DNA of 64,000 bases from Casuarius casuarius (Eukaryota > Chordata > Aves > Casuariiformes > Casuariidae). Positions 52,660 to 64,000 of the stretch are shown one piece after another; within the stretch, counting starts at the first letter, position 1, and the number at the start of each line of letters is the position of its first letter. The notes beneath the pieces are model-generated. The model was not told the DNA's origin, searched no databases, and saw only the letters and a list, made by a program, of their open reading frames with translations. The stretch is from positions 4,300,515 to 4,364,514 of the forward strand of contig PTFA01000020.1 of assembly GCA_003342895.1 (NCBI GenBank), given 5' to 3'. The translations under genes were made by a program, and so were the position numbers.

Positions 52660-55600
52660 ACTTTTAGATGTAGAATGCAGTTTACATTTTCATGTAACTG
52701 ACAAGTTAAAATACGTCTTCAAGGGAAGACAGGAATAATCATTCTTGAAATGCTGAGCAAGTCCAGAATATCTTGCAACTATTTTCAGAATCCTCCTCTT
52801 CAGAATCTTCTACATCTGCTAAACAAAAATATCTGTGAACTTAGGCTCTTGCACATTCATTCACTGAACACATCTGAATACTATATTAAAAGTACTTGTC
52901 CTTGCAAAAGAAGAGAAACAAAAGCTTTTTCAAATGCTTGAGTAACAAGAAGCATTTTAAATTCATTCTGTTACCATAATTAAATTCAAATAGATTTGCT
53001 AGTCTCCAGATATGCAGAAAGCAACATCCAGAAACAGTAAGTGCTGGATTAAATATAATGATTTAAGCAACAACTTTATCACTCTATATATACATCAGAA
53101 GTGGTGAAATTTCCAGTACTACACTGAAATAGCTCATATAAAAGTGACTTAAGCCCAAGAGATTCTCCTGAGATTGCACTGCATGGGAGTTACTGTATTA
53201 GCCTCTTTTTTTTAAACCCATCACCACTGAAGAAGTTCTGGACCTGTAGTCTGCTTTTTCACTGCTGAGCACCTCCAAGGAATTGTATGATCATTCCGCT
53301 CTGTATACAGAATTTGCAAAGAAACAGCACAGCTTTGAGTTCCTTTGGCCAAATCCCCGTATTTGCCAGAATTGGGACCATTTGCCTTTGTGGGGATTTC
53401 CAAGGGTGCCGTTCCACCTACAGTACTTCCACCCAGGCTGCTACATCCATCTTGTTCCTTTCCTTAGTGCTTGCACAGGTCAATAACGCAGCACAATGCA
53501 CAGCATTTCCTGGAAATATGCAGCTAATATGTATCTGCTCCGTAATGTCTCAAAACCAAATCGGCTGTACAAATTGTGCAATGTATGCACAGCAGCCCCA
53601 GCGCTGCCCAGAAGGATCGAGGTCACTGTGCATGTTATGCGCTGTCTCCACGTGGGTTTGGTCTGAGAAAGTCCAGATAAAAATGTGGCGGCCCTCTGCC
53701 TGTATGGTTTAAATTAGGGTTTAATCTATGTTCTTCAGTCATTTGCCTCTTTAATCTGAAAAATCCTGGGATCAGATTTACACACAGCAAAGATATATTC
53801 TAATTTGAAAGTAATATATTTATTAGGACAACAATTACTGTAAACTACAAAAGAAAGATTTTTGAAGGCAAAAGGAAGAGGGATTAGGAAGATGTTAACT
53901 GCCTTTTTTGCTTTTATTGTTGAAAACATCTCTAAAAATTTTGGAAAGTATTGTTACATGTCATCTTTGGAAAAATATTGTAGTCTAGCACGTTTTACTC
54001 AGGGCTGGCCAGCCTGCTGAAAAAAAGCGGTATACTTTACCTTAGGGCAACCCACTGGCATAAAATATCCTGAGGTAGAAAACACAGGGAAAACAAAAAA
54101 CTTCAGTTTCACTGCAGCTCAGCATTGCTGAGATATCAGTTAGGGATATTTTGGTCACTTTACACTGTGTTAAAATGAAAAGCCTGGGATTTAGCAATTT
54201 GTTTTTTGTTTTTTAACTTTTGGATTGCTATTATGGTCTAAGTTGTATCTTGTTGCTATAAGTATCTTTTGCAGAGAGAAGTCGTCATTACAGAACTACA
54301 TGACTCCAAATACTAGTGGGAATATTCTCTACAAAGAAAACTGGAAGGAATTTTTATCAAGTACTTATAACTTTCAGTGTTTATCGACTTTTCACTCTTG
54401 TTTGGAGGTCAGTGTCATATGACCTTTAGTTTTCCTTTTTTTTTTTTAAATATACTTAAAAAGCAAAAGTGACCTAGTCCTGGGTACTCATGACCTAACC
54501 ATAGTGAGAGTTTCTGTGTGAGTAAGAGCTTCATGGATTGATCTAAAAATTTTTCAAGCTTTTAAGTGTATTTGTAAACTGCTCTTTGTAGTCGCTCCAA
54601 AATAATAATAATTCAAAAAGAGATCTCTATAACATTGTGATATGCTTTAACTTAAAAAGATGTGTTAAACACAAACAGATTTTTCGTAGAGCACTTTAAA
54701 TCAGTTAGATGATCATCTTTAAGATTCAATATCTATTTTTAATTTACAAATGAAGTGTATTAGGAATATCTGTTCTTCTATGAAGGTAGAATTCCATTAG
54801 AACAGGTTAGATTCAATTTCTGTTTGTGAAATCCCTCATCACTGATCAGCCAAAATTGTGAAGGTGTAAAAGTCTCTCTTCTCCCCTTGCTCTTGTATTC
54901 TTCCNTTAAGCTTCCTCTTCTCATAGGAGACAGGATAGCAGACTGCCTGGATTTTTGATCCAGTCAAGTTGAACAATCTTACAATTTTCATACCAAAACA
55001 ATACAATATTAGTTTTGCATGGTTTTACGTACCCCACATTCAGCAGGCCACAAACTTAGAGCAGCTGGTTACACGAATCTCTTCATATGTAAACTCCTTG
55101 TTTCACACTGCTCGAGCTATAATTGATAGAAACATAGCTTGTCCTCCTGTTGAGCTACTGACAGATGGACTAAATTACATGCACTAGAGAGGAAAACTTT
55201 TAACCTATAACCTTAATGGATGTGCAGCATATCCAGGATATCTGAAATTTCTGTTATCCCTTGGCTGAAATGCGTAGCCAGGAATAATTATTGATCACTG
55301 TGGAATAGGTATCTTTCAGATTTTTAGACTTGAAAATGGTGCATGTTTTCTCTGCTGTTCTGCAAAATAGGATCTTGGGATTGCTGTTCAATTGATAAAA
55401 TATGCAAAATAGAACAGTTTCAAGAATAGAGACTGAGGGAGGTCCACCCTAAACACCTGCAGCTTTGTTTTATGCAATATGTGAGACCCTGGTTCACATC
55501 CCTGCTATGAATTAGGCACAATAGGAAACTTCAGTTAGATTTTCTAGATCTGACGTATTTTAGCCATTCTGTACTTTTCTGTACTATTCTGCACTATTCT

Positions 55601-58300
55601 TCTCCGAGTATGACCAGAAATTCCATTCTGAATCACAGAACACTTTTCTGGGAAAATTTTAGTCACTGTAAATACATTCTGATGAAAAGATCACATTTTG
55701 ACTAACTACAATTTGGTCATTTAAGCAATTTAGAGACTTAAGCAGTCTCTATACAGCTTAGGAGCTCTGGTTGGGACTATGAGGTCTACATATATCCATC
55801 CATGCAAATTGACTGACTTTCCCATCTCCATCTTAACCACAGTTTGAAGGGGCAGTAGCATCTGGCCACTGTGTACAGTACAGAGGCAGTAATTGCTGTC
55901 CCCTTGAAATGGGGAACCACCTCACTCCAAAGCTCATGCTCTGGAGGGACAGGTTTACCGGAGGAAGGAGGAAGGGATGGGATGGGTGAAGTTGCATAGT
56001 GCCAAATCTGTTGAGGCTGATCTCATGANTGGAATAATAGGGAAGTTACAAAAGGACAGCTAAAACTCCCAGTTGTATTTACTAGCTCAAGCAAAGGCAA
56101 GCTGCTGCAAGAACAGCAGAGAAATATTCAGTACCAGCAATAATTCTTAAGCAAATGAGAAGCTTCATTAATTGCAATTCAGGATTTTGTCCCCTGGATG
56201 AAACGTGCGTTCTTTTACGTAAAGAGCACTCGTACCAGGAAACCCTGAGCAGCACCTCTTTCCAGGTAGGTTAGCGCACCACCTGTCATAGGTCCTGAGA
56301 AAGGGAGCCTCTTCACCAAAAACGCTGACAGTGTTAGAAGGATTTGAAGACATGTCTTGAGAGATTAGAAAATAAGCTATTGGGACAGGGCTCCTAAATG
56401 CCCAAAGTAGAAATCTGTGAAGTCTGCGTTATGTGGGAAGGCCTAAAGACCACATCAGGGACAGTTTTTAAAATCTGCCCAGTGCAAGCCAGTGAAGGGT
56501 TTTCAGAAGCAGGAGTCCCTTATAATATAGTAAATCATTCTCCAATAGGGAGCATTAGCAGACTGTAACAGAAGTTATTTAATTCAAGTCCAGCCTTTCA
56601 TCAGCAGGCTGCACTCAAGAATGTCTTAGGTAGGTAGTTCTGTTTGTCTAATGGATAACAAAACAGAAACTTAGACTATAAACTAAAAGGGTGGTTGACA
56701 GTAGTTAGAGGTAAAGTCACAGGCAAGGTGCCAGATGTCTGCTATATAGCATAGAGTATAAAAATGTAACGACTCAGAATTTGTGTGGCCACTAGATGGT
56801 GCATAGATTCTGCCATTTAAAGAGGCTTAGTTATTGAAATAAAAAGATGTTCAGAGCTGTTGAACAGCTCAAATCTAATTATAATACAATTTGGCCCTGT
56901 TGGCATAACCCAGATCAAACTCAGTTAAATGAGCTGTTGGCAAATCTTGCCAACAACTCTTCTTTTAGCATGTTAGCCAGAGCCCAAATTAGAGCATCTC
57001 CCACTAGAATTAGGAAGTTTCTACTTCTTCTTTTACCACGAGCTATAGAGATACACTTGCTTGTGCACCCGTTCCCCAGCCAAACACATTTTATGTTCTT
57101 GCTGCGAAATGCAGCACTTTCAGTGGAAGGGACAGTAAGAACTCAGTGGTGGCACTACCTCCTCATCTTCCTTTAATCTTACTTTCAGACCAGAAAAAAA
57201 CAATTCTTCAGTTCTTTGACAGAATAAATGAAGGCATCTTGTTTCAGGAGAGGGCTACTGGGTGACGGGACCTCTCTACAACCTTGAATTAGCTTGGTCC
57301 AAAGGAGGAAAGGGGAATAACAGGGACTGAGGTCTAAACACTCCCTGGACTGGTTCTGTTGATTGTACTAAGCTCCTTTCTTGGAGTACAAGGTTTCGGT
57401 ACGGTTTGGATTGTTTTTACATCGCACTCTTGAGATGGACACCTTAATTTTTCTGCCTAGCCTATGAGGAGAGCTGCTCCAAACTCAGTTTTCATTCCTA
57501 CTCCACAGGGGTTTTTGTGGGGGTGTTTTTTGATCTAGCCTGTAATTCTTATATCTGAGCAATGACAGGCTGCTCAAAGCACTGCTCTTCCACCACACAA
57601 GAGTTGCTCAATATGAACCATATCCAAGGAGTAATTTTTTTATTTGATTTGTGCCTCTGAGTGTTCAGAGGCATGCATTAACAGAATAAACAGTCAGACT
57701 TCCTATGGCTGTTAGGTATCTGAACTAAATCTTAATAATTCTGGCTCAGCTATCACTTTACAGGCCAGATAGCTACCATAAGGGCAATACTACTCTTCTA
57801 TCTCATCTACTGCATTTCCCTTTTACTTTTCAATGTAGAGGTTTAAATTGCAGTTTTTGCTGATGAAAATAGCTTAAACTTCATTTCTACCTCATACTTC
57901 TCTCCTAGGTTGCAGCCCTTGGTGAGTTTATTAACAGATTCTTGAGGCAATGCCGTATTTCCCTTCTTATTGTCAGATACGTCAATCATTTTTGGCTCAC
58001 GTGTGTCTCTGTCACAGATGAACTTATGCTGTCTCATTTATTACTGAAGATGACACCAGAACAGTCACACTGAAGAGCAGTAAGAGCATAAGGCTTTGCC
58101 AAGATCCACTTTTGCTTTGCTGCCCCGGAACACAAATGCAGTGTCAACATAATGTCTGCCAAGCAATAGAGACAGCCTGCCCCACAGCAATCCTGCGCCT
58201 AAGGGAATTTCAGCATGAAATTCAGCACTGCCTGAGAGACCCTGACTGACTGCACGGTGCCTAATGTCACAAGGTGACTCATGAAATTGTAACAGAAATT
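52660..58300. other. Intergenic sequence, part 3
   Basis: AT-rich DNA with no recognised gene, RNA or repeat family. A 10-bp unit TTCTGTACTA-like repeats three times at 55567-55596. Open frames of up to 141 codons (53287-53712, + strand) show no domain and overlap others in different frames. Confidence 0.6.
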
Positions 58301-58301
58301 T

Positions 58302-58332
58302 CCCTCGTGATTAAAAATAAACCCTCGTGATT
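58302..58332. repeat. Paired 11-mer direct repeat upstream of the RAB33B island
   Basis: CCCTCGTGATT at 58302-58312 and 58322-58332, start to start 20 bp apart, at the edge of the CpG island. Confidence 0.85.
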
Positions 58333-58665
58333 TCAGCCTTCCTCTTGTTATTCTTGGCACTCGGTTAGGAACCTTGTACATGTTGACTTGTGATAGGCTG
58401 CTCTCAGCGTCTTCAGGGGGGCTAGGTGAGCTGGGGAAACTCACTTCTCCGAGCCCAGCCCCTGATAGAGTTACCGCGACAAAACCGGTAACGCGAGCGC
58501 ACCGGGGGCTGTTACTCCCCGAATTTCCGTTGCCGTGTGGCACCGCGACGGCCAGCTCCGCTTCCCGGGCCGAAGAGCGCCGCCGAAGCACAGGGCGCAC
58601 GGCCGTGGGGCGCCAGCGCTCTCCGCCACGCCAGCCCGCCCCGGCACCCCGCTCGCGCCGCTGCC

Positions 58666-58699
58666 CCAACGGCCGCACACCGCCAACGGCCGCACACCG
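58666..58699. repeat. 17-bp perfect tandem duplication in the RAB33B CpG island
   Basis: CCAACGGCCGCACACCG occurs at 58666-58682 and again at 58683-58699, about 465-500 bp upstream of the start codon. Confidence 0.9.
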
Positions 58700-58977
58700 A
58701 CGGTCACCCACCCCGCGCCCGGGCGGGGCCCCGCGTGCAGCACCGCGCCCTGCGATTGGCCCAGGGACTGGCGTCACGTGGGCGCGGCTACGCGGCCGGA
58801 GCCGCCCTGGCTCGTCCCGCGGCTGGTGGCGGCGGTGCCGTGCTCTCGCGATACTCCGTGGCTCGCCGCCGCCGAGCCGCGAGACGTCACCGGCCGCCGC
58901 TGTCACTCGCGGCCAATGGGAGTGAGCGGGGCGAGCCGCCGTGACGTGGCGCGGCGCTGCCGGCGGCCGACGGCGGC

Positions 58978-59027
58978 NNNNNNNNNNNNNNNNNNNNNNN
59001 NNNNNNNNNNNNNNNNNNNNNNNNNNN
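58978..59027. other. Assembly gap of 50 N
   Basis: A run of 50 N inside the GC-rich 5' region of RAB33B. The round size suggests a placeholder gap. Open frames that cross it are artefacts. Confidence 0.98.
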
Positions 59028-59162
59028 CAGCCGTTTCTCCGCGGGGCGGCTGTTAACGGCCGTGGGCGCGCGCGCCCGCCCGGCGCGCGCGGAAGGAAGG
59101 AGGGCGGCAGCGTCCCCGAGCTCGTCCGCCCGGGCCCCGGAGAGGGCGGGCGGAAGGGCGCG

Positions 59163-59411
59163 ATGATGGCAGCGGCGGCCGACCTGGAGTCCTCGCTGGA
59201 GCTGAGCTTCACGGGCAGCGGCGCCATGCCCGGCGGGCTGCCCCCCGCGCGCTCCCGCATCTTCAAGATCATCGTNATCGGGGACTCCAACGTGGGCAAG
59301 ACCTGCCTCACCTACCGCTTCTGCGCCGGCCGCTTTCCGCAGCGCACCGAGGCCACCATCGGCGTGGACTTCCGCGAGCGCGCCGTCACCATCGACGGCG
59401 AGCGCATCAAG
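59163..59411 (+). CDS. RAB33B: RAB33B exon 1, Golgi Rab GTPase (3' partial)
   Basis: RAB33B is a small GTPase of the medial Golgi that acts in retrograde Golgi-to-ER traffic and binds ATG16L1 in autophagosome formation. This exon codes for the first 83 residues. After an acidic N-terminal extension ([10 protein letters not shown]) come [20 protein letters not shown], containing the P-loop GDSNVGKT at residues 40-47, then the switch I segment with Thr65 in [12 protein letters not shown], then DGERIK. The donor is GTACCG. The N at 59276 falls at a third codon position (GTN, Val) and does not matter. Two adjacent ATGs (59163, 59166) are possible starts; I give the first. The G2-G5 motifs and the C-terminal prenylation signal would be in the next exon, which is outside the window. 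Isoform B rather than RAB33A is inferred from the N-terminus and from adjacency to NAA15. Confidence 0.93.
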
Positions 59412-62400
59412 GTACCGGCGGCGCGCCGGGCCCGGCCTCTCCGCCCGCCGCCAGCTCGGGGGGGACGGGGAGGCCTCTCTGCGCTCTCCGCACCGCGGGC
59501 AAGACCGAGCGCTGCCCGCCGCGGCCTAGCGCTGGGCTCTGTCCGTCCCGCGGGCCGCCGTCCCCCGGGGAGATGCGGTACCGCTATTAGCTGGGCCGGG
59601 CCGCGGGGCCGCCCTTCCCCCCCCGGGGACGGTGCTGGGGGAGCGGGGTGCCCCCGCTCAGCTGCTGCGCTGGGGGCAAAAGCGGGCGGGCGAGCCCTGC
59701 CTCTGGGCTCTAGCATCGCTGTGGACAGCGCGGGGAAACCGTGGCAAGCCCCGGGAGGGAGAGGGCCAGGCGCTGCCAGATCGCAGGTTGGGGCTGTCAG
59801 CCACTGTCAGCCCCGGGACAGCTTTGCTCTGCACGCCGTGTTGCAGGCAGCTGATGGGGCTGCATGCCTTTGGCATGTGGATTGAGCATCCTAGCGTTCA
59901 TCGTTGCCGTGCCACTCGCAGGTGTAGTGCTGCACAGTAGGGCTCGTAGACCCATATGGCACGTCTTCATACCCTAGAAGTTCGTTGCAGTTGTGCCACT
60001 TAGCCAGTAGACTGTTTTGGCTCTAGGTACTCTGCAGCTTTATTTAAATCTATTTTGCCTTGCGTGTATTGGAATTGGAAATACTATGGAGCTGTTTGTG
60101 ATGAAAGTTTTCTACTAGTAGGTAAAACCTTTGCTCAGCCTCTGGCAGGTGTTAGTCAGTAGCTGCTCTTTAACTGCTGCTCTTGGACTTTTAGGTACAT
60201 CTCTTACTTGCTGGTATTTTAGTGTTTGCTGTGTCTGGCATCAGCAGCTTGTTGGCTCCCAGAAATTCTGCTTCTGTGTTTGTTAGGAATCGCGCTTCAT
60301 TGGCCTTTTAAGTCAATGAAGTTATGCAGATGACACTGTTCTGAGGCATTTTGATCTTATGATGTTAAAAAGAGTTATAGTGATTATCTGAAATATTTTT
60401 TAAGGGAAACTACACGTGTCACACACAAATAAAAGATCAAAAGCAACTTCAAGAAAATGAAGGATGGAAGAAAAAGACCAAATTTATTTATGGGATAGAA
60501 TCAGTTTCAAAAATCAGAATTTTTTATGCAGAAATTCAGGGTGGAAATAGTGAAAATAACAAGTTGCATCTATTAAGAAGCAGAACAGTGTTCAGGAATG
60601 AAATGTTGTGTCTATGATAGTAATGTTTTGCAACTCTTTTTTTCTTTCTATTTAGATAGCTGCATGTTAGAGTAAGGTGGTACAGAACTGAACAGTGGCA
60701 AATTGGATTCCTAACTCACATTTGACTTTTTTTTTTCCTTTATTCTGGTTATAGGTTTAGGTAAAGCTTAGTCTTACAAAACTAAATTCAGTGGAAAACT
60801 AGATGTGAGGAAAAAAGGTGCTTTTGCCTTTCAAGGCAAATTTAAAGGCACTGTGAAGCAAATTTTAAAAATATATGAAATATGCCTAGTTAGCCTGGAA
60901 GATATGTGAACACCAGTGATGATCCTAACATTCATTTGCAGATTAAACCACTAGTTGCTTACAAATGCAGTTTATTTAGAAGCAGTAATGTGGTTTAAAA
61001 ACCCAGACTTTTTCCTTTCTACTTACATGTTACAGTTGGTTTCTAGAAACTGAGTTTAACAGGTGCTTAGAAAAGGGAAAATGTTAGTCTTGGAATTGTA
61101 CTTTTGAATACATTGTCACCAAGCTTTGGAATTACAGCTGGCAGTCATATAGCTGAAAGTCTATCCTGTAGCTGTAGTGTATCCTTGCTCATTTACTGAT
61201 TAAAGAAATTGTGGAAGACTTCAAAGTCTTTTACCCTTTCTTTTGGATTTTTTTCACCCCATATCTTTCTTTATAACTAAAAAGGAAAACTAGCAAGAGT
61301 CTTTCTGTTATTCATTCCCTTTCTAAAACTAATAGCACTTTGGCTGATAGCTGAGATGCTCTACTCTCAGGTCTGTTGCTATGCATAACTGAAGAGAGAA
61401 CCTCAGGAGGGACATCTGCTTGTCAGCACCATCTTATTGACCGGCTTTTTCACTGNGTCTGGATTATGCCTGCCCTTTGCTGAAAAAAGTGAAGAAAAAT
61501 CTAGTGGACCAGAAACTGGTCCACAGTCCAGAGATGCTTCACAGAGGTGCCATTATGTTATGTGTGCTGTGGTAGGTGGGTTTTACTGTGGTCTTAAGAC
61601 TGTTGCCTGGTNAATATCCTGGTTTTGGTGAGAGAGATAGGGAACTGAAGGAGACTTTTCTCAAACACCTTGTTTTCTGAGAAGTTCTGTTTCAACTTTG
61701 AAAGGAAATGAAGTTTCTTAACATTACAGCCAGGGCTCTAGCTGTTAGGGGGACGCTATGTGCCATCACACTATGTACCAGCCTCTCAAACAGCAATGCC
61801 TGTTGAACCAGGAAAGAGAGAAGTTGTCATGAGCTGAATTACTCCTCTTCTGGTGTTCTTGCTGTGCCCTGAAGGGCCTGCTGAGTAGAGGAATTTTCCC
61901 TCTTGCTTTGAAGGAAAGCGTTAATTAGTGTCTTCTCATTCTCTCTGGTCCCTTCCCCTAGCCAGCTGGATGGTCATTCTTGTGCTGCTCCGGGACAGAG
62001 CATTTCCCTTGCAGCTGGAAAAGCGCTGTGTCATTGGCATTAACACAGACACAGTTCTTCTCAACAGGGGTCTCCCACACAAGAATTTTTATAATTCTAA
62101 GACATAGGGACAAGTGTATTCTTTTGAACAGTAGGCTAACTGATTCGTCTGAAACACTAGTGATTAGATGTGATGAATAGGTTAAAATTGCCATCGCATG
62201 AATTTTTTACATTCTAACTTTGCTCTTCCTAAATTGGTGTAAAATTGAAGAAAACAGTGATGTCACTCCTTTGTGACCTACATTAAAAGAGCAAAGGCTG
62301 CAAGTGAAATACAAAGGAGAAAGTCCTCATGGCATATTCTGCACTTTTGAGCTCTTCAAGTTCATATTTTCTTTGCCTCTAATAAAAGGAAGCACGTTTT

Positions 62401-64000
62401 ACCGTTTTAACTTTATTAAAGGCCAGTTGTGTTTTTAGCAGCATGTTATAAACCATGCATGCTGAGGCAGTCCTTGTTTAGAAAACAGACTTTCTAGATG
62501 CACAAAAAGCAATCAGAAGGTGGGAGGTGATAGTTGATATATTTAAATACTATTTGTCATTCCTAGAAAATGTGACGAGTGCTTCTGTCCTCAGTTTTAT
62601 TAGTTGAATGTGCTGTTAAACCGGACTTTTAAAATGCACATTTTAAAGGGCCGTTATCTGTATCACATTTGAAATAAAAATGTGTTCCCATGATGAATGG
62701 TGTTTGAATAATAGGGAAACAATGATATGAATGTGAATTCATCAATGCACATCTATCAAAGTGATCATTGTCAGTGTTTGTTTTTCAATAGGGCAAATAG
62801 TCTTTTTGCCAGGTAAGTTTCTTGGCCAGAAATGGAATGGTGTGCTGAAGTTCACCTGGTAACAGGAAAAAAGAAACTTCAGAAGTATGAAACTTTCAGT
62901 GCTGGAAAAAGATTTGTCTCTCCATGCAGTTTATGATTTTATGCCAGTAATATTAAAATTTTTAATTTGAGATAATATATCCATGTTTGAAAGCCACATG
63001 TAAATAAAATTTAGGTGAAACTGCAGTTTAAGATTAACTTGGATCTTTGTAAAGCTTTAATTAAATTTCCTCATTTCTAACCAAGCTTGGCAGTAACCTT
63101 GTGGATCTCTCCTTGACTGAACCATGACTGATTTCTGCTCTCTCTGAGTGAGGTGGGGAGAGAAGTGTATGCTCAGATTCTACAGCTGTCTATGAAAATG
63201 AACACCCTCTTTAAATTAGATTTGATATAACATTTTGCAAGATTATGTACTCCATAGCTGTATGCTGACTGAACATAAAGGTTACCTGTCTGTGCATCTT
63301 TATTTTCTCTTTAATTTGTTATATTCCAAATTAATGAAAATCCTGCAGAAGTCTCTTGACTTTGTGGTGTTTTATACGCGCATAGAACTGACTGTCTCTT
63401 GTCTGGGTAGGTGAATGAATCTTACCCAACTTAAGTGTCTATATTTAGTCTAGGTATCTAGGCTCCCTTTACAAACCATGGCGCTGCAGTCAATTGGGCT
63501 TAGAGTACAGTACAATCGTCAAAAAGCAGGTATTTGCTCTAAAATGGGATGGATTGCAATTGACTACAGTTTTCTTCAATCAGAGGGTAGGGTGACTTGC
63601 TCAGGTACCGAAACTGCCTTGTAAACATCCAGTCATTCAGATAAACCCCAGCAGTTGTCCAGTTATATGATATGGTGCTCATGCTACCACATAATTCTTT
63701 TGTTAAGTGGCAAAGCTCTATGAAAAGTCATTTTTTCCCTGCATTTCAGTGGGAAGGCTGTTCCATAACTCCACCAATTTAATGATTAGGAACCTTTTTT
63801 TAATTTCTCATGTACGTTTGTTGTAGCTAATTGATACATCTCTTTTTGCAGCAGCAACATTATCCTTTAGCTTAAATAGCTTTATATAGAGAGATAAGAG
63901 TTCTATTTCCTTCTCGTCTGTTTTGCTACACTAACTTTTCCACTTTTTCAGTTTGTGCTCTCTCGTCTCGTTTCCCTAAAAGTGTTCAACAGAAGAGTAG
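59412..64000 (+). other. RAB33B: RAB33B intron 1 (5' portion)
   Basis: Begins in the CpG island, then AT-rich from about 60.0 kb. No segment coding for the expected WDTAGQERF region was found, so exon 2 lies beyond the window. Two isolated Ns, some T-runs, no recognised repeat or RNA gene. Confidence 0.8.

Larger units (their letters stand above)
58400..59780. promoter_or_regulatory. RAB33B: RAB33B CpG island and promoter region
   Basis: Composition changes abruptly to GC-rich, CpG-dense DNA at about 58.4 kb and stays so past exon 1 to about 59.8 kb. Sites visible upstream of the start: ATTGG (58755-58759) and CCAAT (58913-58917), a CACGTG E-box (58775-58780), TCTCGCGA (58844-58851), and CRE half-sites ACGTCA (58884-58889) and TGACGT (58942-58947). 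No TATA box is apparent. The transcription start is not determinable, partly because a gap interrupts the region. Confidence 0.75.

Noticed and set aside
53287..53712. A 141-codon + strand frame with many Cys
   Set aside because: No known Cys motif spacing, overlaps other frames, and lacks splice or promoter context.
58199..59311. A 370-codon minus-strand open frame across the RAB33B CpG island
   Set aside because: It runs through the 50-N gap and antisense to RAB33B exon 1. GC-rich DNA has few stops in every frame, and no domain is visible.
59412..64000. Search for RAB33B exon 2 inside the window
   Set aside because: No segment encoding the conserved WDTAGQERF region, nor the later NKCDL and SAK motifs, was found; the exon should lie downstream.

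Overview
The window is vertebrate nuclear DNA, most likely from a bird. It has split genes with GT-AG introns, an AT-rich background with two CpG-island ends, an old CR1/L3-type LINE, no Alu or L1-like repeats, and modest intron sizes. The bird call is inference from compactness and repeat type; another sauropsid is possible. About 34 isolated single Ns and one 50-N gap show a draft assembly.

Layout. (1) Bases 1-16069 are the 3' part of NAA15 intron 1. They begin in the tail of a CpG island, and coding exon 1 lies upstream of the window. (2) Bases 16070-41272 carry 19 coding exons of NAA15 (exons 2-20, + strand). They join in one open frame of 847 codons plus stop, about residues 19-865 of the NatA auxiliary subunit. 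Intron 3 has minor-spliceosome (U12-type) signals, and intron 13 holds a decayed LINE reverse transcriptase. (3) The NAA15 3' UTR follows, with several candidate poly(A) signals from 42071 onward. (4) Bases 43-58 kb are intergenic. They hold one minus-strand protein-like stretch (43.2-43.7 kb) and one pair of splice-bounded open segments (48.65-49.15 kb), neither recognised, plus short repeats. (5) From about 58.4 kb a strong CpG island with CCAAT, CRE-like, E-box and TCTCGCGA motifs leads to RAB33B coding exon 1 (59163-59411, + strand). (6) Bases 59412-64000 are RAB33B intron 1; the remaining coding exon is outside the window.

NAA15 next to RAB33B in the same orientation matches the order known from human 4q31, which supports both calls and separates NAA15 from its paralogue NAA16. 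The two genes are not known to work together: NAA15 anchors the co-translational N-terminal acetyltransferase NatA at the ribosome, and RAB33B is a Golgi small GTPase in retrograde traffic and autophagy. The most notable points are the U12-type intron with a perfect 23-bp tandem duplication just before its branch site, and the unexplained open two-segment structure at 48.65-49.15 kb.
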